Notes: generated by a model from the letters alone, not told the origin. A stretch of DNA of 64,000 bases from Clostridiales bacterium oral taxon 876 str. F0540 (GCA_000466585.1 KE993501.1:166359-230358); one strand, 5' to 3'; positions 1 through 9,171 are shown, counted from the first letter of the stretch. Numbers and translations are program-made.

Positions 1-179
1 CCAAAAATTCTTGAAGCTTGAATATTTTGTGACATCATTAATGTAAAAACTTTATTGCATTGTATATATATATAAATACACAGTTTAAAGTGGATATTTA
101 TTATATTGAAGGCTCTGCAGAAAATATTGTCTGTTATGACATAGACGCGGAGAAAAAAACTAAGAGGGAGGAAATAAAG

Positions 180-422
180 ATGTTTGTTGATAATGCAGTA
201 GTTAAAAAGACTCAAGGAGGAGAGGTCTATGACAAGTTCGCCATAGCAGCAACTTTGCTTGATGTCAGTTTTAAAGGTGCAAGCTGCAGTGTTTTAGAAG
301 CACAGATAGTAAAAAGCTGTGAGGTGTGTAATATGAAGTATTTGTGCGGAAAAATTGATGAGGTAGTGAAGGATTATAGTGAGAAGACTACGGTGGTGAC
401 GGAGAGTTTTAGTTTTGTTTAG
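180..422 (+). CDS. small Cys-rich protein, possibly the C-terminal part of a SPASM/radical-SAM-type protein
   Basis: An 80-residue frame. I chose the ATG at 180 because a good ribosome site (GGGAGG) lies 9 bases upstream; the same frame is open back to a TTG at 60 without such a site and is stopped before that. Four cysteines (C36, C47, C50, C56, spacing x10-x2-x5) resemble the tail of an iron-sulfur SPASM-like cluster, but nothing else of such a protein is present. It may be a free-standing small protein or the remnant of a larger one. A hairpin terminator follows at about 526. No function is assigned. Confidence 0.5.
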   Translation: MFVDNAVVKKTQGGEVYDKFAIAATLLDVSFKGASCSVLEAQIVKSCEVCNMKYLCGKIDEVVKDYSEKTTVVTESFSFV

Positions 423-525
423 AAGAGTGAGGAGAGAAGAAATTGGCTGAATGAAAAAAGCATGATAATTATATCAAGTTGATATGTTTTTTAATTGTAA
501 TTGAAATGTAATAACTAGAAACAAA

Positions 526-563
526 AACAGTGAAAAGTTAAATTATACTTTCACTGTTTTATT
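526..563 (+). terminator. rho-independent terminator, probably bidirectional
   Basis: An inverted repeat (CAGTGAAAAG / CTTTCACTG) with T-rich sequence on its right and A-rich sequence on its left. It lies between the convergent genes ending at 422 and 672 and could serve both. Confidence 0.6.
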
Positions 564-671
564 GTTATATAGATTATAAAGTAAATCTGCTAATTGAGTT
601 TCTCAAAAACCTGAAGAAGCATCAGAATTTCTGCTCACTAAACTTGCGATTTAGTAATTAAAACTATATGG

Positions 672-1928
672 CTAAGGTATAGCAAAATCCTTTGACTTTA
701 GCTTTGAATAATAGCCAGACACAGGAGAATAATCAGTTATCTCATTTCCGCCTAAATGCAGCGCTTCTAAAGTTGACAAATTCTTAAGAGGGCTTATGTC
801 TCTTATTTTATTTCGGTTTAAATACAGAAACTTAATAGACTTTAAGTTTGCTAACGAAGATAAATTTTCTATCTTATTATTTGATAAATCGGCAGTGCTT
901 AATAACTTTAGTGAGCTCAAATTAGGCACATAGTTAATATTATTGTTCCTGAGATTCATACCTTCAAGACTTAAAAAATACTGCAGGCCTTCTAAATTTG
1001 TTATATTACTTCCCTCCAGATCTAATGAATTTATAGTATGAACATCATGTGCAACTATTTGTCCTGTTGGTTTATCTATGATTTTCCTGATTTTTGATTC
1101 AAAGATTTTATCTGAAAAGCTGACAACATGAGAAAAGTTTACAATAATATCTGTATTTTCTTCAAACTTTATCTGAATTTGTTCTCCTTTTTCAGAGTGA
1201 AAGGGTTTTTGAAATACCCAGGAGAATAATCCATAGCCACTGTCTGGCACAGCTGTTAATGTAACTGTCTCTCCATACTCATAAGCGCTCTTATTTGGGT
1301 ATTTTATAACCTTTCCGTTACCCTGAACTGTAATATTTACTTGACATGTTTTTATTTTAACATTTACTTTGGCAATGTACTTTTTCCCATTATAAGAAGC
1401 AACCACATTGCAAGTTCCCGGTTTATCAGCTATAAAATATGCCTTATTATTATTGCTTTCAGTTATTTTTCCAGTATCTCCTTCAACAGTCCATTTGAAG
1501 GGAAGCGCCATATCGGTTTCACCGGTTTTATGACTATATACAGAAAACAATTGCTGCTCTCCGGGGTATAGCTCCTTAATTTCAGGTGACAAAGCATACT
1601 CCGTTCCAATATTGCTTTCATTATTATGAGTGATGGAATTGGCTGCAATGCTTTGAGCCTTGCTTTGTCCTTTACCAGTGCCCTCAGAGGTATTCTCATT
1701 TCCTTTCTCTTTATTAGAAGCATTATCAGAAGGAGTTTCAGCTATTTTTTCAGTTTTTTCAGAAAGGCTTACCGATGCTGCTTCGATAAACTTATGCTCA
1801 TCAGTTTCTGTATCCTGTTTCTTTGTAACAACAGTATTTTTAGATCCAGCTTTTTCTAGGCCTAGAAATGATATAGCACTGATTAAGATAAAAAAAGCAA
1901 GTGTAAATATTACTTTTTTATTTTTCAT
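672..1928 (-). CDS. secreted or cell-surface leucine-rich-repeat protein with Ig-like and InlB B-type repeat domains
   Basis: 418 residues. The start is the ATG at 1928, with AAGGAG six bases upstream; an in-frame GTG at 1943 would place the ribosome site inside the gene. A hydrophobic segment at about residues 5-22 looks like a signal peptide or anchor. A low-complexity Ser/Thr/Glu linker follows, then a Big-type Ig-like domain (about 120-200), an InlB B-type repeat with the typical YGETVTLTAVPDSGYG stretch, and four to five leucine-rich repeats to the C-terminus (LDLEGSNIT, LRNNNI, LSNNKI, LNRNKI, LGGNEI). Such proteins are surface-exposed binding proteins. No LPXTG sorting signal is visible. 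It is monocistronic. Confidence 0.85.
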   Translation of the reverse strand: MKNKKVIFTLAFFILISAISFLGLEKAGSKNTVVTKKQDTETDEHKFIEAASVSLSEKTEKIAETPSDNASNKEKGNENTSEGTGKGQSKAQSIAANSITHNNESNIGTEYALSPEIKELYPGEQQLFSVYSHKTGETDMALPFKWTVEGDTGKITESNNNKAYFIADKPGTCNVVASYNGKKYIAKVNVKIKTCQVNITVQGNGKVIKYPNKSAYEYGETVTLTAVPDSGYGLFSWVFQKPFHSEKGEQIQIKFEENTDIIVNFSHVVSFSDKIFESKIRKIIDKPTGQIVAHDVHTINSLDLEGSNITNLEGLQYFLSLEGMNLRNNNINYVPNLSSLKLLSTADLSNNKIENLSSLANLKSIKFLYLNRNKIRDISPLKNLSTLEALHLGGNEITDYSPVSGYYSKLKSKDFAIP

Positions 1929-2039
1929 ATATAGCTCCTTCACAATTCACTGTACATTATATTATTTGAAATTATCTTCTTAATACTTATGTGTATCAGA
2001 TAAATTATAGAACTGTAGTGATGGCCGCATACTTTATAG

Positions 2040-2360
2040 AATAAATATAAAAAATAGCAAAAGGTCATTACCTTTGCAAGCATATAAGCTTCTAGGTGAT
2101 GACCTTATTTTAATATTTACAGAGCTGTTCTTTTTTTATATTTTTACCTTTGACTAAATCAATAAGCATAACATAAAGATTTGCTCTTAAAGATAAGTGT
2201 GGTCTATTCAAAAAATAATGAAAAATTTCTTCATTATTAACTACAATGGTAAATTTGTCATCTGGATAAATGCCCGCCAGCAATCATTAAATCCTGATAT
2301 GTAACTTCGTTATAAGCTTTTGGAGCCAATTTCGATAATGTTAGAAAAATGGTAGTATGT
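2040..2360 (-). pseudogene. decayed gene, copy 1 (second copy at 5645-5860)
   Basis: Read on the - strand, about 2120-2290 encodes a coherent peptide containing GIYPDDKFTIVVNN and ending in a stop. Further upstream a different frame reads AYNEVTYQDLMIAGGH, so the gene has frameshifted. Most of the stretch recurs with many substitutions at 5645-5860. I do not recognise the family. The left edge near 2050-2105 contains an inverted repeat around GGTCATTACC / GGTGATGACC that recurs with the second copy. Confidence 0.5.
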
Positions 2361-2491
2361 TACAATAAGTATAGGAAATTGCAAGGGATAAATTTTATGC
2401 TTGTTCATAAAGATGGTGACATTACTATGGTAAATTTTAAATTGAATGAATTATAAAAGAGGATATTATTCTTAATCGCAAAGGGGGATAT

Positions 2492-3415
2492 ATGTTGGAT
2501 CAAGAGTGTATAGAAGAATACAACCGAAGAATTCATAAGGTTCAGGATTATATAGAGAATCATATAGACCAGCGGCTTTCAATAGAGGAACTTTCTGATG
2601 CTGCCGGCTTTTCTAAATATCATTTCAGCAGGATATTTCAGAGTATAGTGCATGAGTCGCTTAGATACTACGTCAACCGAATTCGTATGGAGAAATCCCT
2701 CTTTTTACTTGCCCACAGGCAGGATAAGAATATAACGGATATTGCCTATGAACTGGGATTTACTGACTCTGCGATTTTTTCGCGTGCGTTTAAAAACTGC
2801 TTTGGAATTGGCCCTAGAGAATATCGTAAGGAATATAGCAAGAATTGCAAAGAATTATTTTTAATATCTGAGTATGATAAGGGTACAGCAAAGAAAGAAA
2901 AGGCAGATTATCAGTTTCCAGTGACAGGTAAAATTGCTCTGATTAACCTTGAGGAATTGCAAGTTGTATATGTGAGACATACCGGAACATATGAAACTCT
3001 GGCTAAAGAGTATGCAAGGTTATTACAACGATTGTTTATCCAGGCCGGGAGACAGAATCTTATGGCAGAAGGGCAGAACAAAGTGCTTGCTATCTATCAC
3101 GATAACCCGGAGTTTTCAGATAAGAAACAGTTTCGTACGAGTCTGTGCCTTACTGTTTCAAATCATCTTAAGCCTTCAGAAGGAGAAGGACTTGAGATAA
3201 TGATACTCGCAGGAGGTCTATATGCCGTTGGACATTTTGAAATTATACCGGATCAGTATAGCGACGCATGGAACTACATGTACCAAGAGTGGATTACGGG
3301 AAGCTCTTATATACCAAGAGATTCTTATCCGTTTGAAATGTATATGAATATGCCAGGGCCAGGTGATAAACATATTGTAGACATCTACGTTCCGATTGAG
3401 CCTATTTCTTTCTAA
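2492..3415 (+). CDS. AraC-family transcriptional regulator with C-terminal GyrI-like effector domain
   Basis: 307 residues, preceded by GGGGG seven bases before the ATG. Residues about 10-105 form the double helix-turn-helix AraC DNA-binding domain (IEELSDAAGFSKYHFSRIF, then ITDIAYELGFTDSAIFSRAF). Residues about 150-305 match a GyrI-like small-molecule-binding domain (VVYVRHTGTYE near its start, a typical opening). Proteins of this build (Rob/SoxS-like plus GyrI) sense drugs or amphipathic compounds and control efflux or modification genes. The next gene, a serine hydrolase 84 bases downstream on the same strand, is the obvious candidate target or operon partner. Confidence 0.9.
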   Translation: MLDQECIEEYNRRIHKVQDYIENHIDQRLSIEELSDAAGFSKYHFSRIFQSIVHESLRYYVNRIRMEKSLFLLAHRQDKNITDIAYELGFTDSAIFSRAFKNCFGIGPREYRKEYSKNCKELFLISEYDKGTAKKEKADYQFPVTGKIALINLEELQVVYVRHTGTYETLAKEYARLLQRLFIQAGRQNLMAEGQNKVLAIYHDNPEFSDKKQFRTSLCLTVSNHLKPSEGEGLEIMILAGGLYAVGHFEIIPDQYSDAWNYMYQEWITGSSYIPRDSYPFEMYMNMPGPGDKHIVDIYVPIEPISF

Positions 3416-3499
3416 TACAGTAAGCAGAGACCTGCGAGTTACACAATCAGATGATTGTTGCTGTATTTCTATGCTGTAAAATGAAAGAGAGGAAAGCAT

Positions 3500-4483
3500 A
3501 TGAAACAGAAAGAATTGACGAAAAAAATGGAAGTGCTCATCAGAGAAGACCACAAAAATGTTGGGGGCATAGTAGTACAAAAATCCGGAAATATTTGTTA
3601 TGAAAAGTATTTTAATGATTTTGAAAAAGACAATCCTTTTCATATTTTTTCAGTAACAAAAAGTATAATTTCAATATTAATTGGAATAGCAGTTGACAAG
3701 GGAATGATTGAAAGCATTGAACAGAAAGTACTTGATTTCTTCCCTGAATACACAATTAAGCGTGGAGAAAAGGTGCTACAAAACGTCACAATAAAAGATA
3801 TGCTTACGATGACCGTTCCGTATAAGTACAAGTCTGCTCCTTATACGAAATACTTCAGTAGTAGTGACTGGGTAAAATCAGCACTTGATTTGATGGGTGG
3901 AAGAGGAAGAATAGGTGAATTTAGATATGCTCCATTAATCGGACCTGATGTTTTGTCAGGAATTTTGATAAAGGCAACAGGCAAATCAGTACTTGATTTT
4001 GCAACAGAAAATCTATTTGCACCACTCGGAATAAGCGTTGAAGGCAATGTAGTTTTCCATTCAAAAGAGGAACAGCTTGCGTGGTATAAAGACAGAAACA
4101 TGAAAGGCTGGGTGGCTGATCCCAAAGGTGTAAATACCGCAGGCTGGGGATTGTCACTTAAGACGAGAGATATGGCAAAGCTTGGACAGCTTTATTTAAA
4201 TCATGGCGTATGTGATGGAAAACAAATAGTTTCATCTGTGTGGATAGAGCAAAGCACTCAGGAGCATAGTCACTGGGACGAAAAGAAGTATGGGTATTTG
4301 TGGTGGATTATAGATGAAAATGAGAACAGCTTCGCAGCTTTGGGTGATGGCGGAAATGTCATATACATTAATCCTAAAAAGGAGCTTGTTGTTGCAATTT
4401 CAGCGCTGTTCATGCCAAGGGTAAAAGACAGGATAACTCTTATTAGGGAATATATAGAGAAGTCTCTGGATATATTGATTTAG
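3500..4483 (+). CDS. class C beta-lactamase-like serine hydrolase
   Basis: 327 residues with a clear ribosome site (GAGAGGA). The nucleophile motif SVTK is at residues 51-54. A tyrosine motif lies near 143 (YAP instead of the usual YxN), and a Gly-rich third motif (ALGDGGNVIYI) stands near residue 285. This is the beta-lactamase/transpeptidase-like family (PF00144), which includes esterases and D-aminopeptidases. No signal peptide is seen, so it is probably cytoplasmic, which argues against a true beta-lactamase. It sits behind an AraC/GyrI-type regulator. The family is firm; the substrate is unknown. Confidence 0.85.
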   Translation: MKQKELTKKMEVLIREDHKNVGGIVVQKSGNICYEKYFNDFEKDNPFHIFSVTKSIISILIGIAVDKGMIESIEQKVLDFFPEYTIKRGEKVLQNVTIKDMLTMTVPYKYKSAPYTKYFSSSDWVKSALDLMGGRGRIGEFRYAPLIGPDVLSGILIKATGKSVLDFATENLFAPLGISVEGNVVFHSKEEQLAWYKDRNMKGWVADPKGVNTAGWGLSLKTRDMAKLGQLYLNHGVCDGKQIVSSVWIEQSTQEHSHWDEKKYGYLWWIIDENENSFAALGDGGNVIYINPKKELVVAISALFMPRVKDRITLIREYIEKSLDILI

Positions 4484-4596
4484 GAAAGACTGGGTTGGCA
4501 GATAAAAAAATTAGAAAGAAATATGCTTTACATTTGGTAAGTATAAACTAACAATTTATTATTTGAATTAATATGGCATAATTATTAATAAGTGGT

Positions 4597-4713
4597 GAGA
4601 GTGCAAAAGGATAACGAAAAGCTATTTGAACTAATGGAGAAAATGTTAGGATGCCTTGATGAGCATCCTTTTTTCTTTTCTAATAATAAGATAGATATTG
4701 TATTAATCTAAAA
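4597..4713 (+). other. possible 38-codon ORF overlapping a terminator; otherwise gene-free stretch 4484-4897
   Basis: A GTG-started frame (VRVQKDNEKLFELMEKMLG and on) looks protein-like but has only a weak ribosome site and is crossed by the hairpin AGGATGC / GCATCCT followed by T6 at 4648-4676. It may be a remnant of a larger gene whose hairpin now terminates transcription. The rest of 4484-4897 is AT-rich, with one further hairpin (ATATGTTGG arm followed by T6) at 4818-4871. Confidence 0.25.
4648..4676 (+). terminator. rho-independent terminator downstream of the serine hydrolase gene
   Basis: The stem AGGATGC / GCATCCT has an 8-base loop and is followed by TTTTTTC. Confidence 0.7.
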
Positions 4714-4897
4714 AACCTTGATGAAAATCCATATAATATTAATAATTAACAAGAATTGTGCTTCAATGATTAGACAATAAAACACCATCTCCCGTAATTT
4801 AATACAGAAATATTATGCCACAACATATGGCATACAGAACAAGTGTTTTTACAAGATATGTTGGTTTTTTATAAAAATATTTCGGTAATTTAACTCG

Positions 4898-5542
4898 TTA
4901 TTTCTTTTTCCTAAACATCTTCTTAGCAATCTTGCCGGCCTTATATATGGCTCCTACAACATCTAAAACTGAGAGCATATTAATTTCTACATTCCAATTA
5001 CCGTTTGTTTGGTTTGAGCTAGGTTTGACTTGTTTAGAAGATTCATCAGTTTCTATTGTAGCTGCAACTTCATCATTAGCTATTTGACTATTAGCTACAT
5101 ATTTCATTTCGTGTTCAATGTTATCTAAAACATCTAAGCATATTGCAGATATATAGTCTTTCCTTTTCAATGCATCTTTAGATATAACATTTAATATTAT
5201 TATATAAAAAGCTATACTTATTGCTATTATTACAGCGAATTTATATTTATAGTCGCTTACACTATAAGCTTGAATAAACCCAGTCATAAAAATGGTGAGT
5301 GCTAAAATTATTAGATTAACAGAGAAACTTGTAACGCTTCCACTATATCCCCCTGATTTACTTTTCAATCTGATTTTTTCAACCTTGATATCTAACTCTT
5401 GATTTTTTATTTTTTCTAAATATCTTTCTTTTATTGAATTATAAAGCAGATTATAATAATTATATTCATCAGAATCATTTAAGCTCTCATCGATAATCTT
5501 AAGATAGTTGCTCATATTCTTTTTATGGTTGTTATTACGCAT
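4898..5542 (-). CDS. hypothetical membrane protein with two transmembrane helices
   Basis: 214 residues, with GAGGTG eight bases upstream of the ATG. The N-terminal 70 residues are charged and probably helical. Two hydrophobic helices follow at about 75-97 and 103-122, then a cytoplasmic tail with a short Ser/Thr/Asn-rich linker and a very basic C-terminus (KKMFRKKK). The architecture resembles SLATT-type two-helix membrane proteins often linked with conflict systems, but I cannot confirm that by sequence. No operon partner: neighbours are far away or decayed. Confidence 0.65.
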   Translation of the reverse strand: MRNNNHKKNMSNYLKIIDESLNDSDEYNYYNLLYNSIKERYLEKIKNQELDIKVEKIRLKSKSGGYSGSVTSFSVNLIILALTIFMTGFIQAYSVSDYKYKFAVIIAISIAFYIIILNVISKDALKRKDYISAICLDVLDNIEHEMKYVANSQIANDEVAATIETDESSKQVKPSSNQTNGNWNVEINMLSVLDVVGAIYKAGKIAKKMFRKKK

Positions 5543-5644
5543 AAAAAATCACCTCAAGATATATATTCTATATTAGGATAAATTTTCCTCTATTAAACAT
5601 AAATAAATAGTCTAATAACCTCAAGTGATTATATATTCAAACAA

Positions 5645-5860
5645 ACTTAAATAGAATAGAAAAAGGTCATTACCTTTTAAAGCTTATAAAGCTTCCAGGT
5701 GATGGCCTTTTATTAGTATTTACTACAATGGTGAATTTGTTATCTGGATAAATGTCCAACTGCAATCATTAAATCCTGATATTTAACTTCGTTATAAGCT
5801 TTTGCAGCCAATTTTGATAATGTTAGATAAATGGGAGTATGTTAAAATAAGTATATAAAA
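5645..5860 (-). pseudogene. decayed gene, copy 2 (first copy at 2040-2360)
   Basis: This copy shares with 2040-2360 the blocks around GGTCATTACC, TCTGGATAAATG, AATCATTAAATCCTGATAT and AACTTCGTTATAAGCTTTTG. Both copies have stops and frameshifts in the presumed reading direction, and copy 2 also lacks the internal segment present in copy 1. The remainder of the gene-free stretch 5543-6169 holds a short inverted repeat (AACCAC / GTGGTT, 6017-6036) and a duplicated AATAGTGGTT motif about 35 bases apart, of unknown meaning. Confidence 0.4.
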
Positions 5861-6169
5861 TTTTATATGTTAAGGAGTAATTTATGACTTATGATAAATT
5901 TCAAAACTAATGAAATATAAAAGAGAATATTCTTTTTAATAGCTAATATGTTTTATTTTACTAGACACGTTGAGAGCGTAATTTTGATGACGAATAGTGG
6001 TTCTAAGGGCAAATGAGGCAGGTCAACCACCATAAATAGTGGTTTTGAACCAAAAAATGAGCAAAAATCGAGGAGAAAAAGTGTAAATTTTGACCCGTTT
6101 TTTGGTCGTTTCATAGATGACACGAGGTATTGGGGAGGATGGAATAAAGTTAGGATAGGAGGATATCAA

Positions 6170-7132
6170 ATGGCAAAAAACGATAATATGCTAGCCATTT
6201 TATGGATGCTTAATTCTGGATCAAAAATAACTGCGAAGCAAATAGCGGAAAAATTAGAGATAAATATACGAACCGTTTATCGTTATATTGATTCGCTCTG
6301 CTCAAGCGGAGTACCGATTGTATCAGATGCAGGACAGAACGGTGGATATAGTTTACTGAACAATTTTATCCAAGCACCTTTGTTTTTCGATATTGAAGAA
6401 CAAAAAGCGTTGCTTCATGCTGCAGTATTTGCAAGCGGAGCGGGATACCCTTTCAGTGAGTCGTTAAACAATGCAACACAAAAATTAAAAATGTATTCAA
6501 ACCTGGAACAGGAAAGTATCCTCAATCGACACTTAGCTGGTTTCGAAGTGATAAACCGTGGTATTGAACCGTCTGTTAAGCTAACATTGGAAGAACTGGA
6601 ACGGGCTGTAGCAAACGAATATTCTATAGAAATTGAATACCGTACAAGCCATGAAGAACAACCCCGGTCAAGAGTGATTGATCCTTATGGAATGCTCTAT
6701 TGGAACAATAAATGGTATACAGTTGGATTTTGCCATCTTCGAAACGAAATCAGAAGCTTTCGAGCTGAACGGATTTTACAAATAAAGCGGACGCAAATGA
6801 TGTTTAAACGGCCTGAAGCCTTTTCCGCCAGAAAATATTTTTTACAGAATCTTTTACCTAATCCAGAAAATAAAGATAAGCTGGTTTCATTGATTATTAG
6901 TGGCAGGTCAGAAGCTTTGGATGATTTGTGCATTCATTGGTTTTTAGGTCATCATCTGAAAGAGAGGACGTCAAATCAAGCAGTTTTTTTATTAGACGAA
7001 ATAGCACTTCATGCATATGTACCCCATTTTCTCTTATCTTACGGAAAGGCTATTCAAGTGATTGAACCTCAGATTTTAAAGATAAAGCTTGTTTCTGTTG
7101 CATCGGAATTAATGGAATATTATCAATTATGA
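6170..7132 (+). CDS. WYL-domain (DeoR/YafY-like) transcriptional regulator
   Basis: 320 residues with AGGAGG upstream. The N-terminal winged HTH (about residues 5-60, KITAKQIAEKLEINIRTVYR) belongs to the HTH_11 group. A WYL domain spans about 140-235, with the variant core KWYTVGFC and the downstream FRAERI. A C-terminal WCX extension follows. WYL proteins are ligand- or nucleic-acid-responsive regulators. An inverted repeat at 7192-7215, before the next gene, is a candidate operator. The gene is closed by a strong terminator. Confidence 0.88.
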   Translation: MAKNDNMLAILWMLNSGSKITAKQIAEKLEINIRTVYRYIDSLCSSGVPIVSDAGQNGGYSLLNNFIQAPLFFDIEEQKALLHAAVFASGAGYPFSESLNNATQKLKMYSNLEQESILNRHLAGFEVINRGIEPSVKLTLEELERAVANEYSIEIEYRTSHEEQPRSRVIDPYGMLYWNNKWYTVGFCHLRNEIRSFRAERILQIKRTQMMFKRPEAFSARKYFLQNLLPNPENKDKLVSLIISGRSEALDDLCIHWFLGHHLKERTSNQAVFLLDEIALHAYVPHFLLSYGKAIQVIEPQILKIKLVSVASELMEYYQL

Positions 7133-7134
7133 TT

Positions 7135-7171
7135 AGCTTCACTGACAGTAGTTGTCAGTGAAGCTGTTTTA
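7135..7171 (+). terminator. strong rho-independent terminator
   Basis: A perfect 13-base stem (AGCTTCACTGACA / its complement) with a short loop is followed by GTTTTATT, directly after the WYL regulator stop. Confidence 0.85.
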
Positions 7172-7191
7172 TTATAAATATAAACATTACT

Positions 7192-7215
7192 CTTGATCAT
7201 GGATGGTTGATCAAG
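7192..7215. promoter_or_regulatory. inverted repeat, candidate operator before the DJ-1/PfpI gene
   Basis: CTTGATCA and TGATCAAG are separated by 8 bases and lie about 20 bases before the next gene. It could be the target of the WYL regulator, which is inference. Confidence 0.4.
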
Positions 7216-7232
7216 GCTTGAGATAGGAGGTT

Positions 7233-7841
7233 ATGAATATGAATAATAATGCTGTGTATCTATATGTATTTGATACAATGGCTGATTGGGAAGTTGGATT
7301 TTTGACTGCAGAGTTAAACTCAGGAAGGTGTTTTAGGAAGGATGCATCACCAGTTAAAGTAGTAACTTTAGGACTTGAAAAGAATTATATTACTACAATG
7401 GGCGGGTTAAGAATACTACCTGATATTGATTTAGAAGAATGCAACATAAAAGAAACTGACGCTTTGATTTTACCTGGTGGTGAAACGTGGATGGAAACAA
7501 TTCATCAACCAATATTAAGTTTAGCTAAACAATGTATCGATAAGAATATAATTGTAGCTGCGATATGCGGTGCGACAATGTCACTTGCTCAAAATGGACT
7601 TCTAGATTCAAGAAGTCATACAAGTAATGATTTAGGATATCTTAAAATGATGTGTCCTAACTATGCAGGAGAAAATCACTATAAGCAGGAGTCTGCGGTA
7701 ACTGACGGAAAACTGATAACTGCTTCCGGAATAGCTCCACTGGAATTCTCCGTACATGTCCTGAGAGCTTTGGATGTGTTTTCTACAAAAACGTTGGATG
7801 CTTGGTACAATCTGACCCTACTCCAATTTGATAGACAGTAA
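7233..7841 (+). CDS. DJ-1/PfpI-family (type 1 glutamine amidotransferase-like) protein, C-terminus truncated by an IS
   Basis: 202 residues as it stands. The start is the ATG at 7233 or the one at 7239, behind AGGAGG. The DJ-1 fold motifs are present: PGGETWME near residue 86 and the nucleophile elbow AAICGATMSLA with the catalytic Cys near 114. The last native residues are about DAWYNL; the final TLLQFDRQ are encoded by junction and IS3 left-end DNA (7832 onward). Relatives normally extend roughly 10-15 residues further, so the protein may be slightly truncated but possibly still folded. Confidence 0.8.
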   Translation: MNMNNNAVYLYVFDTMADWEVGFLTAELNSGRCFRKDASPVKVVTLGLEKNYITTMGGLRILPDIDLEECNIKETDALILPGGETWMETIHQPILSLAKQCIDKNIIVAAICGATMSLAQNGLLDSRSHTSNDLGYLKMMCPNYAGENHYKQESAVTDGKLITASGIAPLEFSVHVLRALDVFSTKTLDAWYNLTLLQFDRQ

Positions 7842-7875
7842 GAATCCGTCTATAATCAAATTGGAGGGATTAACA

Positions 7876-8169
7876 ATGAGTGAAAGAAAGAAGTTTGATA
7901 AAGCATTTAAGGAACAAGTAGTTTTAAGAATAACTTCAGGAGATACAACAATCAGTAAAATATCTGATGAGTTAGGTATACATTACTCAACAGTTAGAGA
8001 TTGGGTTAAAGGCTATAAACAAGATGGAGCTTCTGCCTTCCCTGGGAGCGGTAATCTTAAGCCTGAAGACGAAGAACTCAGAAGGCTTCGCCGAGAATTA
8101 GCAGATCTCAAGGAGGAAAATGAGATACTAAAAAAAGCAGCGGCCTACTTCGCGAAGAATCTGAAATAG
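7876..8169 (+). CDS. IS3-family transposase OrfA (HTH)
   Basis: 97 residues. The ATG at 7876 follows GGAGG by 8 bases. The N-terminal HTH (about 20-55, TISKISDELGIHYSTVRDWV) is followed by a leucine-zipper-like coiled coil (about 62-92). Near the 3' end a run of seven adenines (8130-8136), in phase as A-AAA-AAA with an AAGGAGG stimulator about 13 bases before it, is a standard programmed -1 frameshift signal that makes the OrfAB fusion transposase. Confidence 0.92.
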   Translation: MSERKKFDKAFKEQVVLRITSGDTTISKISDELGIHYSTVRDWVKGYKQDGASAFPGSGNLKPEDEELRRLRRELADLKEENEILKKAAAYFAKNLK

Positions 8170-8219
8170 CAAAATTTAAGTTTATATTTGAACACCGCTT
8201 CAAGTTTCGGATTGCGAAG

Positions 8220-9020
8220 ATGTGTAAGGCCTTGGGAGTATCGCGAAGCGGGTATTACGCATACCACTCACGTGGAGAAAGTATGAGAAGCAAAGAGAAC
8301 AAAGAGCTTCTTAAAGCTATAAAGAAAATACATGAGGAAAGTCATAGAATATATGGTGCTCCTCAGATAACTAAGAACTTGCCTAAGAATCAAAAGGCAA
8401 GCAAGGGGCGCGTAGCTCGGTTAATGAGAGCTAACGGTATAAAATCCAAAGTAACAAAGAAATATAAGGCAACCACAAATTCAAAACACAATTTCCCCGT
8501 TGCAGAAAACGTACTTAATCGAGAATTTACTGCTACTAAACCTAATGAGAAATGGGTATCTGATATAACATATATCCAAACTAAAGAAGGATGGCTGTAT
8601 CTAGCAGCAGTAATGGACTTATATGGACGTAGAATAGTAGGCTGGGCTATGGATAGGCGCATGAAGACCAGCCTTGTTTCTGATGCCCTTAAACAAGCTG
8701 TTGGTAGGGTTGGTGCTACAGAAGGTCTTATACTCCACTCAGATAGAGGAGTACAATATGCAAGTAACGAGTACCAACATCTTCTTAAAGGCTATGGCTT
8801 TATCTGCAGTATGAGCCGTAAGGGTAACTGCTATGATAACGCTCCTATGGAGTCTTTCTGGGGTAAGCTTAAAATGGAATGGCTCAATGATTATAACTTT
8901 AATACAAGAGCAGAAGCTAAACAAGAAGTATTTAAGTACATTGAACTATTCTATAACCGTAAGAGAACACACTCTTCCAATGGTTACATAGCACCTTATC
9001 TATTGGACAAAGTATCATAG
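8220..9020 (+). CDS. IS3-family transposase OrfB (DDE integrase core)
   Basis: 266 residues from its own ATG. The frame is open upstream to the OrfA overlap (FKFIFEHRFKFRIAKMCKAL), as expected for production by -1 frameshifting. An N-terminal HTH_21 region is followed by the rve core. The DDE residues are visible in WVSDITYI, LILHSDRGVQY and DNAPMESFWGKLK. The reading frame is intact, so the element could be active. Confidence 0.93.
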   Translation: MCKALGVSRSGYYAYHSRGESMRSKENKELLKAIKKIHEESHRIYGAPQITKNLPKNQKASKGRVARLMRANGIKSKVTKKYKATTNSKHNFPVAENVLNREFTATKPNEKWVSDITYIQTKEGWLYLAAVMDLYGRRIVGWAMDRRMKTSLVSDALKQAVGRVGATEGLILHSDRGVQYASNEYQHLLKGYGFICSMSRKGNCYDNAPMESFWGKLKMEWLNDYNFNTRAEAKQEVFKYIELFYNRKRTHSSNGYIAPYLLDKVS

Positions 9021-9067
9021 CAAATTTATGAAAAATGAAGAAAATTGGGGATTTATACTGTCTATTT

Positions 9068-9171
9068 TATTGATGCAAGGTCAGGTGCAAGCATAAGTAG
9101 ATGGACATCTTTAGTTATAATTATATGTATGGTAATATGGGATGTAGCTACTAAAATCAATCAATATTAAA
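9068..9171 (+). pseudogene. 3' remnant of a membrane-protein gene beside the IS
   Basis: Immediately after the IS right end a frame reads IDARSGASISRWTSLVII, then a hydrophobic stretch, and stops at 9171. It has no start and does not continue the DJ-1 gene on the left side of the IS. It is the last roughly 33 codons of an unidentified membrane protein. Confidence 0.45.

Larger units (their letters stand above)
7832..9064 (+). mobile_element. IS3-family (IS150-like) insertion sequence, apparently complete
   Basis: Terminal inverted repeats start TAGACAGT-AAGAATCC at the left (7832) and end in the complement ACTGTCTA at the right (9064). Inside are orfA and orfB with a -1 frameshift window. 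No clear target-site duplication is visible (TTTGA on the left, TTTTA on the right). The genes broken on the two sides are unrelated, which points to a deletion or recombination next to the element after insertion. Confidence 0.85.

Noticed and set aside
3500..4483. True secreted class C beta-lactamase
   Set aside because: No signal peptide, the YxN motif is YAP, and the family is dominated by esterases and peptidases.
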